Below, one piece after another: positions 36,195 through 44,925 of a stretch of 64,000 bases of DNA. Position numbers and translations under genes: made by a program. Source of the DNA: CAXBES01 sp963974915. GTDB taxonomy: Bacteria; Bacteroidota; Bacteroidia; Flavobacteriales; Flavobacteriaceae. The notes under the pieces were generated by a model, which saw nothing but the letters and a program-made list of their open reading frames with translations, ran no database searches and had not been told where the DNA came from. The DNA is taken from NCBI GenBank assembly GCA_963974915.1, contig CAXBES010000016.1, positions 33,384-97,383 on the forward strand, written 5' to 3'. Positions within the stretch are counted from its first letter, which is position 1, and the number at the start of each line of letters is the position of its first letter.

Positions 36195-39065
36195 ATGATA
36201 TTTAAAAATCCCTTTAAAATCGCCACCATTTGGATGCTGGCGATCAGTTTTGTATTTACCTCTTGTAAGGAGGGAGATTCTGCTAAAGTTGAAGATAGCG
36301 CAAAGCTTTCGGTAAAGTATGAAAAATACGAACTTGAAAATGGTCTTGATGTAATTCTTCATCAAGATAAAAGTGACCCAATCGTTTCGGTAGCAATTCA
36401 GTATGGCGTAGGCTCTAACCGCGAAAAAACCGGAAGAACAGGATTTGCTCATTTATTTGAACACATGTTGTTTCAGGAATCTGAGAACGTTCCACAGGAT
36501 CAATTCTTTAAGAAGATTCAGGATGCCGGCGGTACACTTAACGGAGGTACCTGGAAAGACGGTACCATCTACTATGAGATCGTTCCGAAGAATGCATTAG
36601 AAACTGTACTCTGGATGGAAAGTGACCGTATGGGATTCTTGATCAATACCGTAACAGAGTCTGCTTTTTACAATCAGCAGGAGGTAGTTCAGAATGAAAA
36701 GAGACAACGCGTAGATAACAATCCTTACGGACATACCGGATGGGTAATTGACAAAAATCTTTATCCGGAAGGCCACCCGTACAACTGGCAGGTGATTGGA
36801 GAGTTGGTAGATCTGCAAAATGCTACGGTTGAAGATGTAAAAGAATTTTATGACAGATTTTATGGTCCAAATAATGCTACGCTCGTCTTAGCAGGTGATT
36901 TTGAAAAAACCGATGCAAAAGCCTTGATTGAAAAATATTTTGGTGAAATTAAACGTCGTCAGGAAGTAACTCCTCTTGAACCACAAACAGTAACTCTCGC
37001 GGAAACAAAACGTCTTTACCATGAAGATAACTTCGCTACTGCACCTCAATTAAACATGGTATGGCCAACGAGCGAACAATATACAGATGATGCCTATGCG
37101 CTCGATTTTTTAGCCGAAATACTTTCTAGTGGAAAGAAAGCTCCATTGTACAAAGTATTGGTTAAGGAAAAAGAACTTACTTCACGTACTAGCGCTTATA
37201 ATAACGCACAGGAATTAGCCGGAGAATTTCACATCATTATTACTGCAAACAGCGGAATAGACCTGGATGATGTTGAAAAAGGAGTAGAGGAAGCTTTTGC
37301 TCTATTCGAGAAAGAAGGTGTTACAGATCGCGATATTGAACGAATAAAGGCCGGACTGGAAACTAGTTTCTACAACGGAATAAGTTCGGTTCTTGGTAAA
37401 TCTTTCCAATTAGCACAATACAATGTTTTTGCCGGTGATCCCGGATTTATCGAAGAAGATATAGAAAATATTAAAAAAGTTACAAAAGAGGATGTGGTTA
37501 GAGTGTACGAAAAATACATAAAAGACAAACCTTTTGTAATGACGAGCTTTGTGCCTAAGGGACAAATGGAACTTATAGCAGAGAACAGCACAAAAGCGCC
37601 GGTAGTTGAGGAAGAAATTAAAGAAAATGTTGAAAAAACTGTGGTGGATGCAAACGATGAGGTAGCTAAAACGCCATCAAGTTTCGATAGGTCTATTGAA
37701 CCTACTCAGGGTCCGGCACCGGAATTAAGTATACCTACTACATGGACTGCAGAACTGGAGAATGGTTTAGCTGTATACGGAATAGAACAAAATGAAATTC
37801 CTACCGTAAACTTTAGTCTGGTTATTGAGGGCGGACACCTTTTAGACGACAAAAGCAAGAATGGCGTTGCAAATCTTATGACAGATATCATGATGGAAGG
37901 AACCGCCACTAAAACTCCTGAACAACTAGAAGAGGAAATCGAATTGTTGGGTGCAAATATTAATATGTACACTACCAACGAATCTATCGTAATTAGAGGG
38001 AACACCCTTGTGCGTAACTACGACAAAACAATGGACCTTGTTGAAGAAATTTTACTGGAACCGCGATGGGATGAAGAAGAGTTTGGAAGAATTAAAACTG
38101 CAACGATCAACCAAATTAAGCGTTCGGAAGCGAACCCTAATGCAGTTGCCGGTCGGGTATATAATAAATTACTATATGGAGAAGAGCACATATTTAGCCT
38201 TCCTACTTCAGGAACCGAAGAATCTGTAAATGCTATTACCATAAATGACCTAAAGGAATTTTACACGAAGAATTTTTCACCGTCAATTAGTTCGTTCCAA
38301 ATTGTTGGTAAGATCAACAAGGAATCGGCGCTAAGTGGTTTAAAAGACTTAGAAGAACGTTGGGAAGCCAAAGAAGTGAACATGCCTGAATATCCTGTTG
38401 CCAATAACAGAGATAAGGCATCTCTATACTTTGTTGATATCCCGGGTGCTAAGCAATCTGTGATTAATATAGGATACATTGCGTTACCAAGAACCGACCA
38501 AGATTTCTATCCGGCGGAAGTAATGAATTATAAATTGGGTGGATCATTTTCAGGAAATGTAAATCTAATTTTACGTGAAGAGAAAGGATATACCTATGGT
38601 GCAAGAACCGGTTTTAGCGGAAGTAAGATCCCGGGAACTTTTACAGCTTCTTCTAGTGTTCGTACCAATACAACCGGCGAATCTGTTGAGATCTTCAAAG
38701 ATCAAATAGCTAAATATAAGGATGGTATAAGTCCGGAAGATCTTGAATTCACCAAGAACGCCCTGATCAAATCGAATGCACGTCGTTTTGAAACTCAGTT
38801 CAATTTACTGGGAATGCTTCAGGAAATGAGTGAGTACGATCTTCCTGCTAATTATATTGAAAATGAAGAGCAGATCATCAAGAATATGACGCTGGAACAG
38901 CACAAAGAGTTAGCAAATAAATATCTTGATGAGTCTAAAATGGCTTATTTAGTCGTAGGAGATGCAGCTACGCAATTTGCTCAGTTTAAAGAGATGGGCT
39001 TCGATGAAGTCGTACTTTTAGACAAAAATGGCGAAGAAGTGAAACTTAGCGATGTAAAAATGTAG
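36195..39065 (+). CDS. M16 family zinc metallopeptidase, lipoprotein
   Basis: A 956-residue insulinase-type peptidase with a lipoprotein signal (lipobox FTSC, Cys24). The first half holds the inverted zinc motif HLFEH (86-90) and the downstream QNEKRQRVDN Glu segment. The second half is the homologous inactive domain. The full two-half, four-subdomain layout is in one chain, as in pitrilysin-like enzymes. It probably degrades peptides in the periplasm or at the outer membrane. It has a single-gene layout with its own promoter region and terminator. Confidence 0.92.
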   Translation: MIFKNPFKIATIWMLAISFVFTSCKEGDSAKVEDSAKLSVKYEKYELENGLDVILHQDKSDPIVSVAIQYGVGSNREKTGRTGFAHLFEHMLFQESENVPQDQFFKKIQDAGGTLNGGTWKDGTIYYEIVPKNALETVLWMESDRMGFLINTVTESAFYNQQEVVQNEKRQRVDNNPYGHTGWVIDKNLYPEGHPYNWQVIGELVDLQNATVEDVKEFYDRFYGPNNATLVLAGDFEKTDAKALIEKYFGEIKRRQEVTPLEPQTVTLAETKRLYHEDNFATAPQLNMVWPTSEQYTDDAYALDFLAEILSSGKKAPLYKVLVKEKELTSRTSAYNNAQELAGEFHIIITANSGIDLDDVEKGVEEAFALFEKEGVTDRDIERIKAGLETSFYNGISSVLGKSFQLAQYNVFAGDPGFIEEDIENIKKVTKEDVVRVYEKYIKDKPFVMTSFVPKGQMELIAENSTKAPVVEEEIKENVEKTVVDANDEVAKTPSSFDRSIEPTQGPAPELSIPTTWTAELENGLAVYGIEQNEIPTVNFSLVIEGGHLLDDKSKNGVANLMTDIMMEGTATKTPEQLEEEIELLGANINMYTTNESIVIRGNTLVRNYDKTMDLVEEILLEPRWDEEEFGRIKTATINQIKRSEANPNAVAGRVYNKLLYGEEHIFSLPTSGTEESVNAITINDLKEFYTKNFSPSISSFQIVGKINKESALSGLKDLEERWEAKEVNMPEYPVANNRDKASLYFVDIPGAKQSVINIGYIALPRTDQDFYPAEVMNYKLGGSFSGNVNLILREEKGYTYGARTGFSGSKIPGTFTASSSVRTNTTGESVEIFKDQIAKYKDGISPEDLEFTKNALIKSNARRFETQFNLLGMLQEMSEYDLPANYIENEEQIIKNMTLEQHKELANKYLDESKMAYLVVGDAATQFAQFKEMGFDEVVLLDKNGEEVKLSDVKM

Positions 39066-39089
39066 ACGTGTTTAAATTTAATTTTACCG

Positions 39090-39117
39090 AAGGGATGTTT
39101 TTAAGCATCCCTTTTTT
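39090..39117 (+). terminator. Terminator after the M16 peptidase gene
   Basis: The stem AAGGGATG / (G)CATCCCTT has a TTTTTAA loop and is followed by TTTTTTATT. Confidence 0.8.
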
Positions 39118-39120
39118 ATT

Positions 39121-39190
39121 TTTAGGCGGGCTCTCTTTGCACGCACTTCGTTCGTAAAAGAGACCGGGTTTTCGGCTATATCTTTTATTA
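39121..39190. repeat. Probable degenerate dispersed repeat
   Basis: A GC-richer block (GGCGGGCTCTCTTTGC.. then CGGGTTTTCGGCTATATC) of the kind found scattered in intergenic DNA of flavobacteria. There is only one copy in this window, so the call rests on general resemblance. Confidence 0.3.
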
Positions 39191-39334
39191 GTCGGAATGA
39201 GCGTAGACCCTAAACGTTCAACATATAAAAGGATGCCGCCTCAATCCCTGCCCGAATACAAATTCATTGCATTAAAGAAGCTTCGGTTTATTTTAATATC
39301 TTTAGTAACCACTAATCTGAACTTTCAAAAGCAA

Positions 39335-40450
39335 ATGAAAAAACTACTTGTGTACTCACTATTAGTATCTATTATCCTGGCCTGTACAGATAAAAAATTA
39401 GAATCGACTACAGTTTCCGAAGAATCCAAAAAAGAAATTGAGACTTTCCCAGAACCCATTTTTACTCTGGATGAAGCTAATAAATTGATCGCGCTTCCTT
39501 TGCACTGTGTGGAAACTGAATATCCAAATAAACTCGGACAAACAATTGGGTCTGACGCAGATTTGCAACCCCCTCGCGATCTGCATCCCATATTTTACGG
39601 TTGCTTCGATTGGCATAGCGCAGTTCATGGTTATTGGTCTATGGTCACTTTGCTAAAACAGTTTCCTGAAATGGATAAAGCCGCCGAGGTACGCACTATT
39701 CTTCAGAAGAACCTTACCAAAGAAAAAGTGAATGAAGAACTCGCTTACTTTCAGAAGAATATAAACAAAACTTACGAGCGAACTTACGGCTGGGCATGGC
39801 TTTTAAAACTTGCTGAAACTCTCCACACCTGGGATGATCCGTTTGCACAGGAATTAGAGAGCAATTTGGAACCGCTAACTAACCATATCGCTTCAATTTA
39901 CAAAGAGTTCTTACCTAAACTGGTTTATCCAATTAGAGTTGGAGAGCATACCAATACAGCCTTCGGATTGACATTTGCTTACGATTATGCAGTGGCGGTT
40001 GGAGATCAACAACTGCAGCAACTTATCGAGAAAAGGGCTAAAGAATTTTATATGTCAGATACCCAATGTCCCATTCATTGGGAACCGAGTGGTTACGATT
40101 TTCTTTCACCTTGTTTAGAAGAACTGGATATCATGCGTAAAATTCTCCCGGAAACCGAGTTTACATCGTGGATAAATGATTTTATGCCTGAACTCAGAGA
40201 AACTGACTATAATTTAGAAGTTGGTAAGGTGAGTGATCGAAGTGATGGAAAATTAGTACATCTCGACGGACTCAATTTTAGCAGGGCGTGGGTGTTTTAC
40301 GGCTTGGCAAAACAATATCCTGAATATGAGCATTTAAAGAACATAGCGAATAAACATATTGCATATTCCTATCCTAATTTAATAGGAGATAGCTACGAAG
40401 GCGGACATTGGTTAGGGAGTTTTGCAATTTATGCTTTGCAGAGTAAATGA
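39335..40450 (+). CDS. DUF2891 family lipoprotein
   Basis: 371 residues from the ATG at 39335, which begins a lipoprotein signal (KKLLVYSLLVSIILAC, lipobox LAC). A longer frame from 39197 adds 46 residues without signal character and runs through repeat-like DNA, so I rejected it. The body is an all-helical DUF2891-type fold (HPIFYGCFDWHSAVHGYW, RVGEHTNTAFGL). The family has no proven function. It overlaps the transporter gene by 4 bp (ATGA), so it belongs to the 5-oxoprolinase operon. Confidence 0.8.
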   Translation: MKKLLVYSLLVSIILACTDKKLESTTVSEESKKEIETFPEPIFTLDEANKLIALPLHCVETEYPNKLGQTIGSDADLQPPRDLHPIFYGCFDWHSAVHGYWSMVTLLKQFPEMDKAAEVRTILQKNLTKEKVNEELAYFQKNINKTYERTYGWAWLLKLAETLHTWDDPFAQELESNLEPLTNHIASIYKEFLPKLVYPIRVGEHTNTAFGLTFAYDYAVAVGDQQLQQLIEKRAKEFYMSDTQCPIHWEPSGYDFLSPCLEELDIMRKILPETEFTSWINDFMPELRETDYNLEVGKVSDRSDGKLVHLDGLNFSRAWVFYGLAKQYPEYEHLKNIANKHIAYSYPNLIGDSYEGGHWLGSFAIYALQSK

Positions 40451-41682
40451 AGAATTTCTTTAAAAATATTGGTCCTGGGACACTTATCGCCGCTGCATTT
40501 ATAGGTCCGGGTACGGTAACCGTGTGCACTTTGGCAGGTGTTCAGTTCGGGTTTACCTTGCTCTGGGCGATGGTACTCTCAATTATTGCTACTATTGTAC
40601 TCCAGGAAATGGCAGCGCGTTTAGGGTTAGTATATGGTAAAGGGCTGGCTGAAACTGTGAAATTGGAAATTTCCTCACCCTTCTTGCGTATGGGAGCTGT
40701 AATTTTAATTCTTTCTGCAATTCTAATTGGAAATGCTGCTTACGAAGCCGGAAATATTAGTGGAGGAGTATTGGGTTTGCAAACATTAGTGAGCGATAGT
40801 AGTTTTTTGGTGGCCGGGATGGAAATTAACTACCTAAGTATTATAATTGGTGTTATTGCCTTCACCTTATTGTATCTGGGTAATTATAAGTTTATTGAAC
40901 GTAGTCTTATCACACTGGTTGTATTAATGAGTCTTTCATTTCTTATCACCGCAATACTTACTCGACCAAATATGATAGAAGTACTTCAGGGGCTTTTTAT
41001 TCCTAAGATCCCGGAAGAAGGCTGGCTTATGGTCATAGGTTTAGTGGGAACCACTGTAGTACCTTACAATTTGTTTTTACATGCCTCTTTAGTGAAGGAA
41101 AAATGGAACGACGAATCGATGCCACTTAAAGAAAAATTAAAGGCTTCTAAAAAGGATTTATACCTGTCCATAGTTTTAGGAGGACTAGTGTCTATTGCCA
41201 TTATAATTTGTGCAGCAGCAATTCAATCGGGAAACGTAAGCAATGCATCCGATCTAGCCAAAGGGTTAGAACCTCTTTACGGAAACTTTTCTAAGGTTTT
41301 TTTAAGCATCGGACTCTTTGCCGCAGGTATTACCTCGGCAATAACGGCGCCCCTGGCGGCATCATACGTGGCAAGAGGTTGTTTTGGATGGAAAGTAGGT
41401 CTAAAGTCACCAAAGTTTAGGATGGTTTGGATGCTAATTTTGTTCTTAGGAATCGTTTTTTCCTCTGTTGGCTTTAAACCTATCGAAATAATAAAATTTG
41501 CTCAGGTCGCCAACGGACTGTTACTACCAATAATTGCGGGATTTTTATTGTGGGTAGTTAATAAAAATTCAACTTTAGGAGAATTTAAAAATAGCAAATT
41601 CCAAAATCTCATCGGGATTGTAATATTAGTGACAACCATTGTTTTAGGCGCTAAAACTCTCATTAAAGTGTTTTCGTTATGA
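40447..41682 (+). CDS. Nramp-fold transporter without metal-binding residues (YcsG-like)
   Basis: A 411-residue protein with about 11 membrane segments and the Nramp layout. The TM1 motif, normally DPGN, reads G20-P-G-T23. The TM6 motif, normally [MA]PHN, reads V205-P-Y-N208. Metal-coordinating Asp, Asn, Met and His are therefore not all present. It sits between DUF2891 and pxpA with 4-bp overlaps. In Bacillus subtilis the Nramp relative YcsG is likewise encoded with 5-oxoprolinase subunits. I infer import of 5-oxoproline or a related organic substrate rather than Mn or Fe. Confidence 0.8.
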   Translation: MKNFFKNIGPGTLIAAAFIGPGTVTVCTLAGVQFGFTLLWAMVLSIIATIVLQEMAARLGLVYGKGLAETVKLEISSPFLRMGAVILILSAILIGNAAYEAGNISGGVLGLQTLVSDSSFLVAGMEINYLSIIIGVIAFTLLYLGNYKFIERSLITLVVLMSLSFLITAILTRPNMIEVLQGLFIPKIPEEGWLMVIGLVGTTVVPYNLFLHASLVKEKWNDESMPLKEKLKASKKDLYLSIVLGGLVSIAIIICAAAIQSGNVSNASDLAKGLEPLYGNFSKVFLSIGLFAAGITSAITAPLAASYVARGCFGWKVGLKSPKFRMVWMLILFLGIVFSSVGFKPIEIIKFAQVANGLLLPIIAGFLLWVVNKNSTLGEFKNSKFQNLIGIVILVTTIVLGAKTLIKVFSL

Positions 41683-42422
41683 CCACAGGTTCATTACAAA
41701 TTGATATCAATGCAGATCTGGGTGAAGGAACCGGAAATGATAAGTTTATTATGCCATATATTTCTTCTTGCAGTATTGCCTGTGGGGGACACTATGGGGA
41801 TGAAAAATCTATGCAGGATGCTGTTAGACTTGCGAAAAAGTATGGTGTAAAAGTGGGTGCCCATCCTTCGTTTCCCGATTCTGATAACTTTGGGCGAAAA
41901 GTGCTCACAATGACGAAAAGTGAATTAACAGAGGCTATATTTCATCAGGTTTTACGGTTTCAGGTGGTATGTGAGACAGAAGACATACAAATGCATCATA
42001 TTAAACTACACGGAGCACTGTACAACTACGCGGCTATAGATGCACCTACTGCCGATGCTGTAGTAGAAGGTATTAATGCAACCAAGTTACGGCCAAAGTT
42101 ATTCGTGCCATATGGATCAATTCTCGCTAGCAAAGCCAAGAATTTATTGCCTTTGATGTACGAGGCATTTATTGACAGACGCTATTCTAATGAATTAAAA
42201 TTGCTGCCCAGAAGTGAAAATAGAGCTATAATCGAGACTCCACAAGCCGCTTGGGATCAACTTTTTTCAATGGTAAAATTTAATACCGTAACTACCGTTG
42301 ATGGGATTGAAAAAATGATTAAGGCTAGCACATTTTGTATTCACGGGGATCATAAGAATTCGGTTGAGATCCTAAAATACATAAGGTTAAAATTGGTTGA
42401 AAATTCTATAGAGATCAGTTAA
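41679..42422 (+). CDS. pxpA: 5-oxoprolinase subunit A (LamB/YcsF family)
   Basis: 247 residues, with the family start IDINADLGEGTGND, the metal-site-like SCSIACGGHYGD, and MHHIKLHGALYN. PxpA works with PxpB and PxpC to cleave 5-oxoproline to glutamate with ATP. It overlaps the transporter by 4 bp, and its stop overlaps the pxpB start by 1 base (TAATG). The order pxpA-pxpB-pxpC is the standard one. Confidence 0.93.
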   Translation: MTTGSLQIDINADLGEGTGNDKFIMPYISSCSIACGGHYGDEKSMQDAVRLAKKYGVKVGAHPSFPDSDNFGRKVLTMTKSELTEAIFHQVLRFQVVCETEDIQMHHIKLHGALYNYAAIDAPTADAVVEGINATKLRPKLFVPYGSILASKAKNLLPLMYEAFIDRRYSNELKLLPRSENRAIIETPQAAWDQLFSMVKFNTVTTVDGIEKMIKASTFCIHGDHKNSVEILKYIRLKLVENSIEIS

Positions 42423-43150
42423 TGCATGTGCAACCTACATATTTAGAATTTGGCAAGAAGGCCCTTTTAATTATTTGGGAAGACGTGATCGATGAGGCGA
42501 CCAATGATAAGGTGTTGCAAATGGATAGTTTTATTTCTGAAAACTTTAGGGGAGAAATTTTAGAAACTGTTCCGGCGTATAGTTCACTTGCCGTTTATCT
42601 AAAAGAAGGAGTTCCCGTTTCAAGTTTTATTGAAAGGATCAAGAGTGAAGATCTAACAGTCGATAGTAGGGTTATGAAGACCAAAAGTGTCGTCACCATT
42701 CCAGTTTGCTATGCAGAAAAGTACGCACTGGATTTGGAGCATGTAGCCAAATTTCATAATATTTCAACTTCCGAAGTAATTAAAATTCATACCCAACCTG
42801 TTTACAAAGTCTATTTCTTGGGATTCTTGCCGGGTTTTCCATATTTAGGAGGATTAGACACACGTTTAAGTACACCTAGAAAGGAAACTCCAAGAAGCAA
42901 TATTGAAGGAGGATCTGTAGCTATTGGTGGAGATCAGACCGGGATCTATACGTCCGATTCTCCGGGTGGATGGAATGTGATAGGTAAGAGTCCGTTGCAA
43001 TTTTTTTCTTCTGAAAGTACTTCATTAAGTTTATTGCAGCCCGGGGATTATGTAAAGTTTCGAGCTGTATCACGCGACAGGTATATGCAAATCCTCGATA
43101 AGGTGAGTAAGGGTTCATATAAAACTGAAAGGGAGGTGTATTGTGATTGA
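42422..43150 (+). CDS. pxpB: 5-oxoprolinase subunit B (KipI/allophanate hydrolase subunit 1 family)
   Basis: A 242-residue protein with the family signature FLGFLPGFPYLGGLD and GGSVAIGGDQTGIYTSDSPGGWNVIGKSP. It forms the catalytic complex with PxpC. Its end overlaps the GTG start of pxpC by 8 bp, which indicates translational coupling. Confidence 0.93.
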   Translation: MHVQPTYLEFGKKALLIIWEDVIDEATNDKVLQMDSFISENFRGEILETVPAYSSLAVYLKEGVPVSSFIERIKSEDLTVDSRVMKTKSVVTIPVCYAEKYALDLEHVAKFHNISTSEVIKIHTQPVYKVYFLGFLPGFPYLGGLDTRLSTPRKETPRSNIEGGSVAIGGDQTGIYTSDSPGGWNVIGKSPLQFFSSESTSLSLLQPGDYVKFRAVSRDRYMQILDKVSKGSYKTEREVYCD

Positions 43151-43988
43151 TGTTATATCCGGTGGTATGTACACAAGTATCCAGGATATGGGACGTTATG
43201 GTTACCGTAGATTGGGTGTACCTTTAAGTGGTACTATGGATAGGTATTCGGCACGTTTGGCAAATAGATTAGTGGGAAATGAAAAAGAAGCGGCTGTGAT
43301 CGAAATCACGCATGTAGGCCCCGTTCTAAAATTTAATATTGCCACAGAGATCGCAATTACAGGTGCAGGTTTTTCGCCCACTATACACGACACTGAAGTA
43401 CCTCTAAATACCAGGTTATTTGTAAAGGAGCACAGTTTATTGAAATTTGGATTACCTAATTATGGTTTACGTGCCTATCTATCTGTAGCAGGTGGTTTTC
43501 TTTCTGAAAAAATTATGGGAAGTTACAGTCAGTATCCCGGAATCACCTCTTCCGATACTTTAGAAAAAGGCGATAGCTTAGATGTATCAGTGTTTGATAG
43601 AGCCACATCGGTTGCAACGGCTTCGGTTAAAGTAGATAAGGATCATTTTCATTCCGAAGAAATAGAAGTTACCAAAGGACCAGAGTTTAGTAATCTTACT
43701 AAAGCGTTTCAGAAGAAAATAATCGGAAAAGAACTTAAAGTCTCTACAGAAAGTAACAGAATGGCGTATCTATTGAGCGGTTTAAATAATGTTTCCGCTA
43801 AGGAAATAATCACGTCACCTGTTCAACCCGGAACGGTTCAGCTCACCCCTTCGGGTCAGTGTATTGTTCTAATGCGTGATTCACAAACTACGGGTGGATA
43901 TTCGCGAATTCTACAATTAACTGAAAGTGCGATCAATAAACTGGCTCAAAAACAAGCGGGTAAAACCGTGAGATTTGTTTTGGTTTAG
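43143..43988 (+). CDS. pxpC: 5-oxoprolinase subunit C (KipA/biotin-dependent carboxyltransferase family)
   Basis: 281 residues from a GTG start inside the end of pxpB. Family landmarks are GGMYTSIQDMGRYGYRRLGVPLSGTMD, YLSVAGGF, and the C-terminal TSPVQPGTVQLTPSGQCIVLMRDSQTTGGY. It ends the operon, and its stop overlaps the stop of the AAA fragment on the other strand by 4 bp, an unusually tight convergent arrangement. Confidence 0.92.
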   Translation: MIDVISGGMYTSIQDMGRYGYRRLGVPLSGTMDRYSARLANRLVGNEKEAAVIEITHVGPVLKFNIATEIAITGAGFSPTIHDTEVPLNTRLFVKEHSLLKFGLPNYGLRAYLSVAGGFLSEKIMGSYSQYPGITSSDTLEKGDSLDVSVFDRATSVATASVKVDKDHFHSEEIEVTKGPEFSNLTKAFQKKIIGKELKVSTESNRMAYLLSGLNNVSAKEIITSPVQPGTVQLTPSGQCIVLMRDSQTTGGYSRILQLTESAINKLAQKQAGKTVRFVLV

Positions 43989-44650
43989 AACAATTGGTCT
44001 TCTTTGTGGTATTCCTTCTTTATTCCTTCTATTAAAATGGACGAAGTTAACTCCAGTGTTTCTAAACTTAGAACCTTTAAACAACAATTATGAATAATGT
44101 TAAGGATGTTTGAACCACTTAGCTCATATTTTCTCGAGATCTCGTCAATATCGATCTCCTTACTTATCTTTAGTTTTTTCGGGAAATTTCGTTCCCATAT
44201 AAGCTTTCGCTCTTTAGCACCCGGCAGTTCGAATGAAACTATAGCCTGGAATCTCCGGGTAAAAGCTTCATCGAAGGTATCTATACAATTTGAGGCTAGA
44301 ATTACCAATCCGGAGTGGGATTCAATTCGTTGAAGCAAATAAGACACCTCCTGATTTGCATATTGGTCATGAGCATTACGCACGTTGGTTCGTTTTCCGA
44401 AGATAGCATCGGCTTCATCAAAAAACAGTATCCAATCTTTGTTAGTTGCTTTATCGAATATATTTGAGAGGTTTTTCTCGGTTTCACCAATGTACTTAGA
44501 GACTACGATAGATAGATCGATGCGATACACAGGTTTGTTAGTGTGTTTTCCGAGCAGCGCAGCAGTAAGGGTTTTTCCGGTCCCCGGCGGACCGTGAAAT
44601 AAAACTCTGTAACCTTCTTTTATTCGGCTTTTATTGTTGCCAATTCGAGT
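43985..44650 (-). pseudogene. Truncated AAA+ ATPase, C-terminal part (contractile-injection-system type)
   Basis: The frame is open from 44650 and contains Walker A GPPGTGKT (44570-44593), YIGETEKNLSNIFDKA, Walker B ILFFDEADAIFGKR and a C-terminal lid domain. The N-terminal region is missing: a TGA lies at 44651-44653 and no start codon precedes the Walker A, the only near start (GTG at 44530) being after it. The sequence style (NVRNAHDQYANQEVSYLLQRIE) resembles the AAA ATPases of extracellular contractile injection systems. Upstream the DNA is the start of a muramidase gene, so this looks like a deletion fusion. Family link is by recognition only. Confidence 0.75.
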
Positions 44651-44925
44651 TCATGAATTTCGGCAAAATCGATTAAGTCTTGTTCAGATAGAAATTTATC
44701 ATTAAAATTTGTGATTTTCTCATGCGCTTCAATTAGCAACGACCATGTTTTAGGCCCTACAATACCATCAATGACTAAGTTATTTTTCTTCTGAAAATCG
44801 AATATAGCAGCCTGAGTGTCCTTTCCGAAGTAAGTAGAGATATAAACCTTATAGCCTAAATTAACAAGCATTTCTTCAAGTAAATAGACTTCGGTTCCGT
44901 TAGAACGATATTTCAGAGTTTTCAT
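44620..44925 (-). pseudogene. Truncated peptidoglycan-binding/N-acetylmuramidase protein, N-terminal part
   Basis: 101 codons: a PG_binding_1 domain (YLLEEMLVNLGYKVYISTYFGKD..FDFQKKNNLVIDGIVGPKTW, residues about 14-67), then LSEQDLIDFAEIHELELATIKA, which is how N-acetylmuramidase (DUF3380) catalytic domains begin. The expected continuation with the catalytic Glu is replaced by Glu and a stop where the AAA fragment begins. The start overlaps the patatin 3' end by 26 bp, so it was once co-translated. Probably non-functional as a hydrolase, although a bare binding domain could still act. Confidence 0.7.

Noticed and set aside
39197..39334. 46-residue N-terminal extension of the DUF2891 protein
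   Set aside because: The internal ATG at 39335 opens a clean lipoprotein signal; the extension runs through repeat-like DNA and has no conserved character.
43985..44530. AAA ATPase read as an intact 181-residue protein from the GTG at 44530
   Set aside because: This start falls after the Walker A motif, which lies in the same frame upstream, so the short protein could not bind ATP; it is a fragment of a larger gene.
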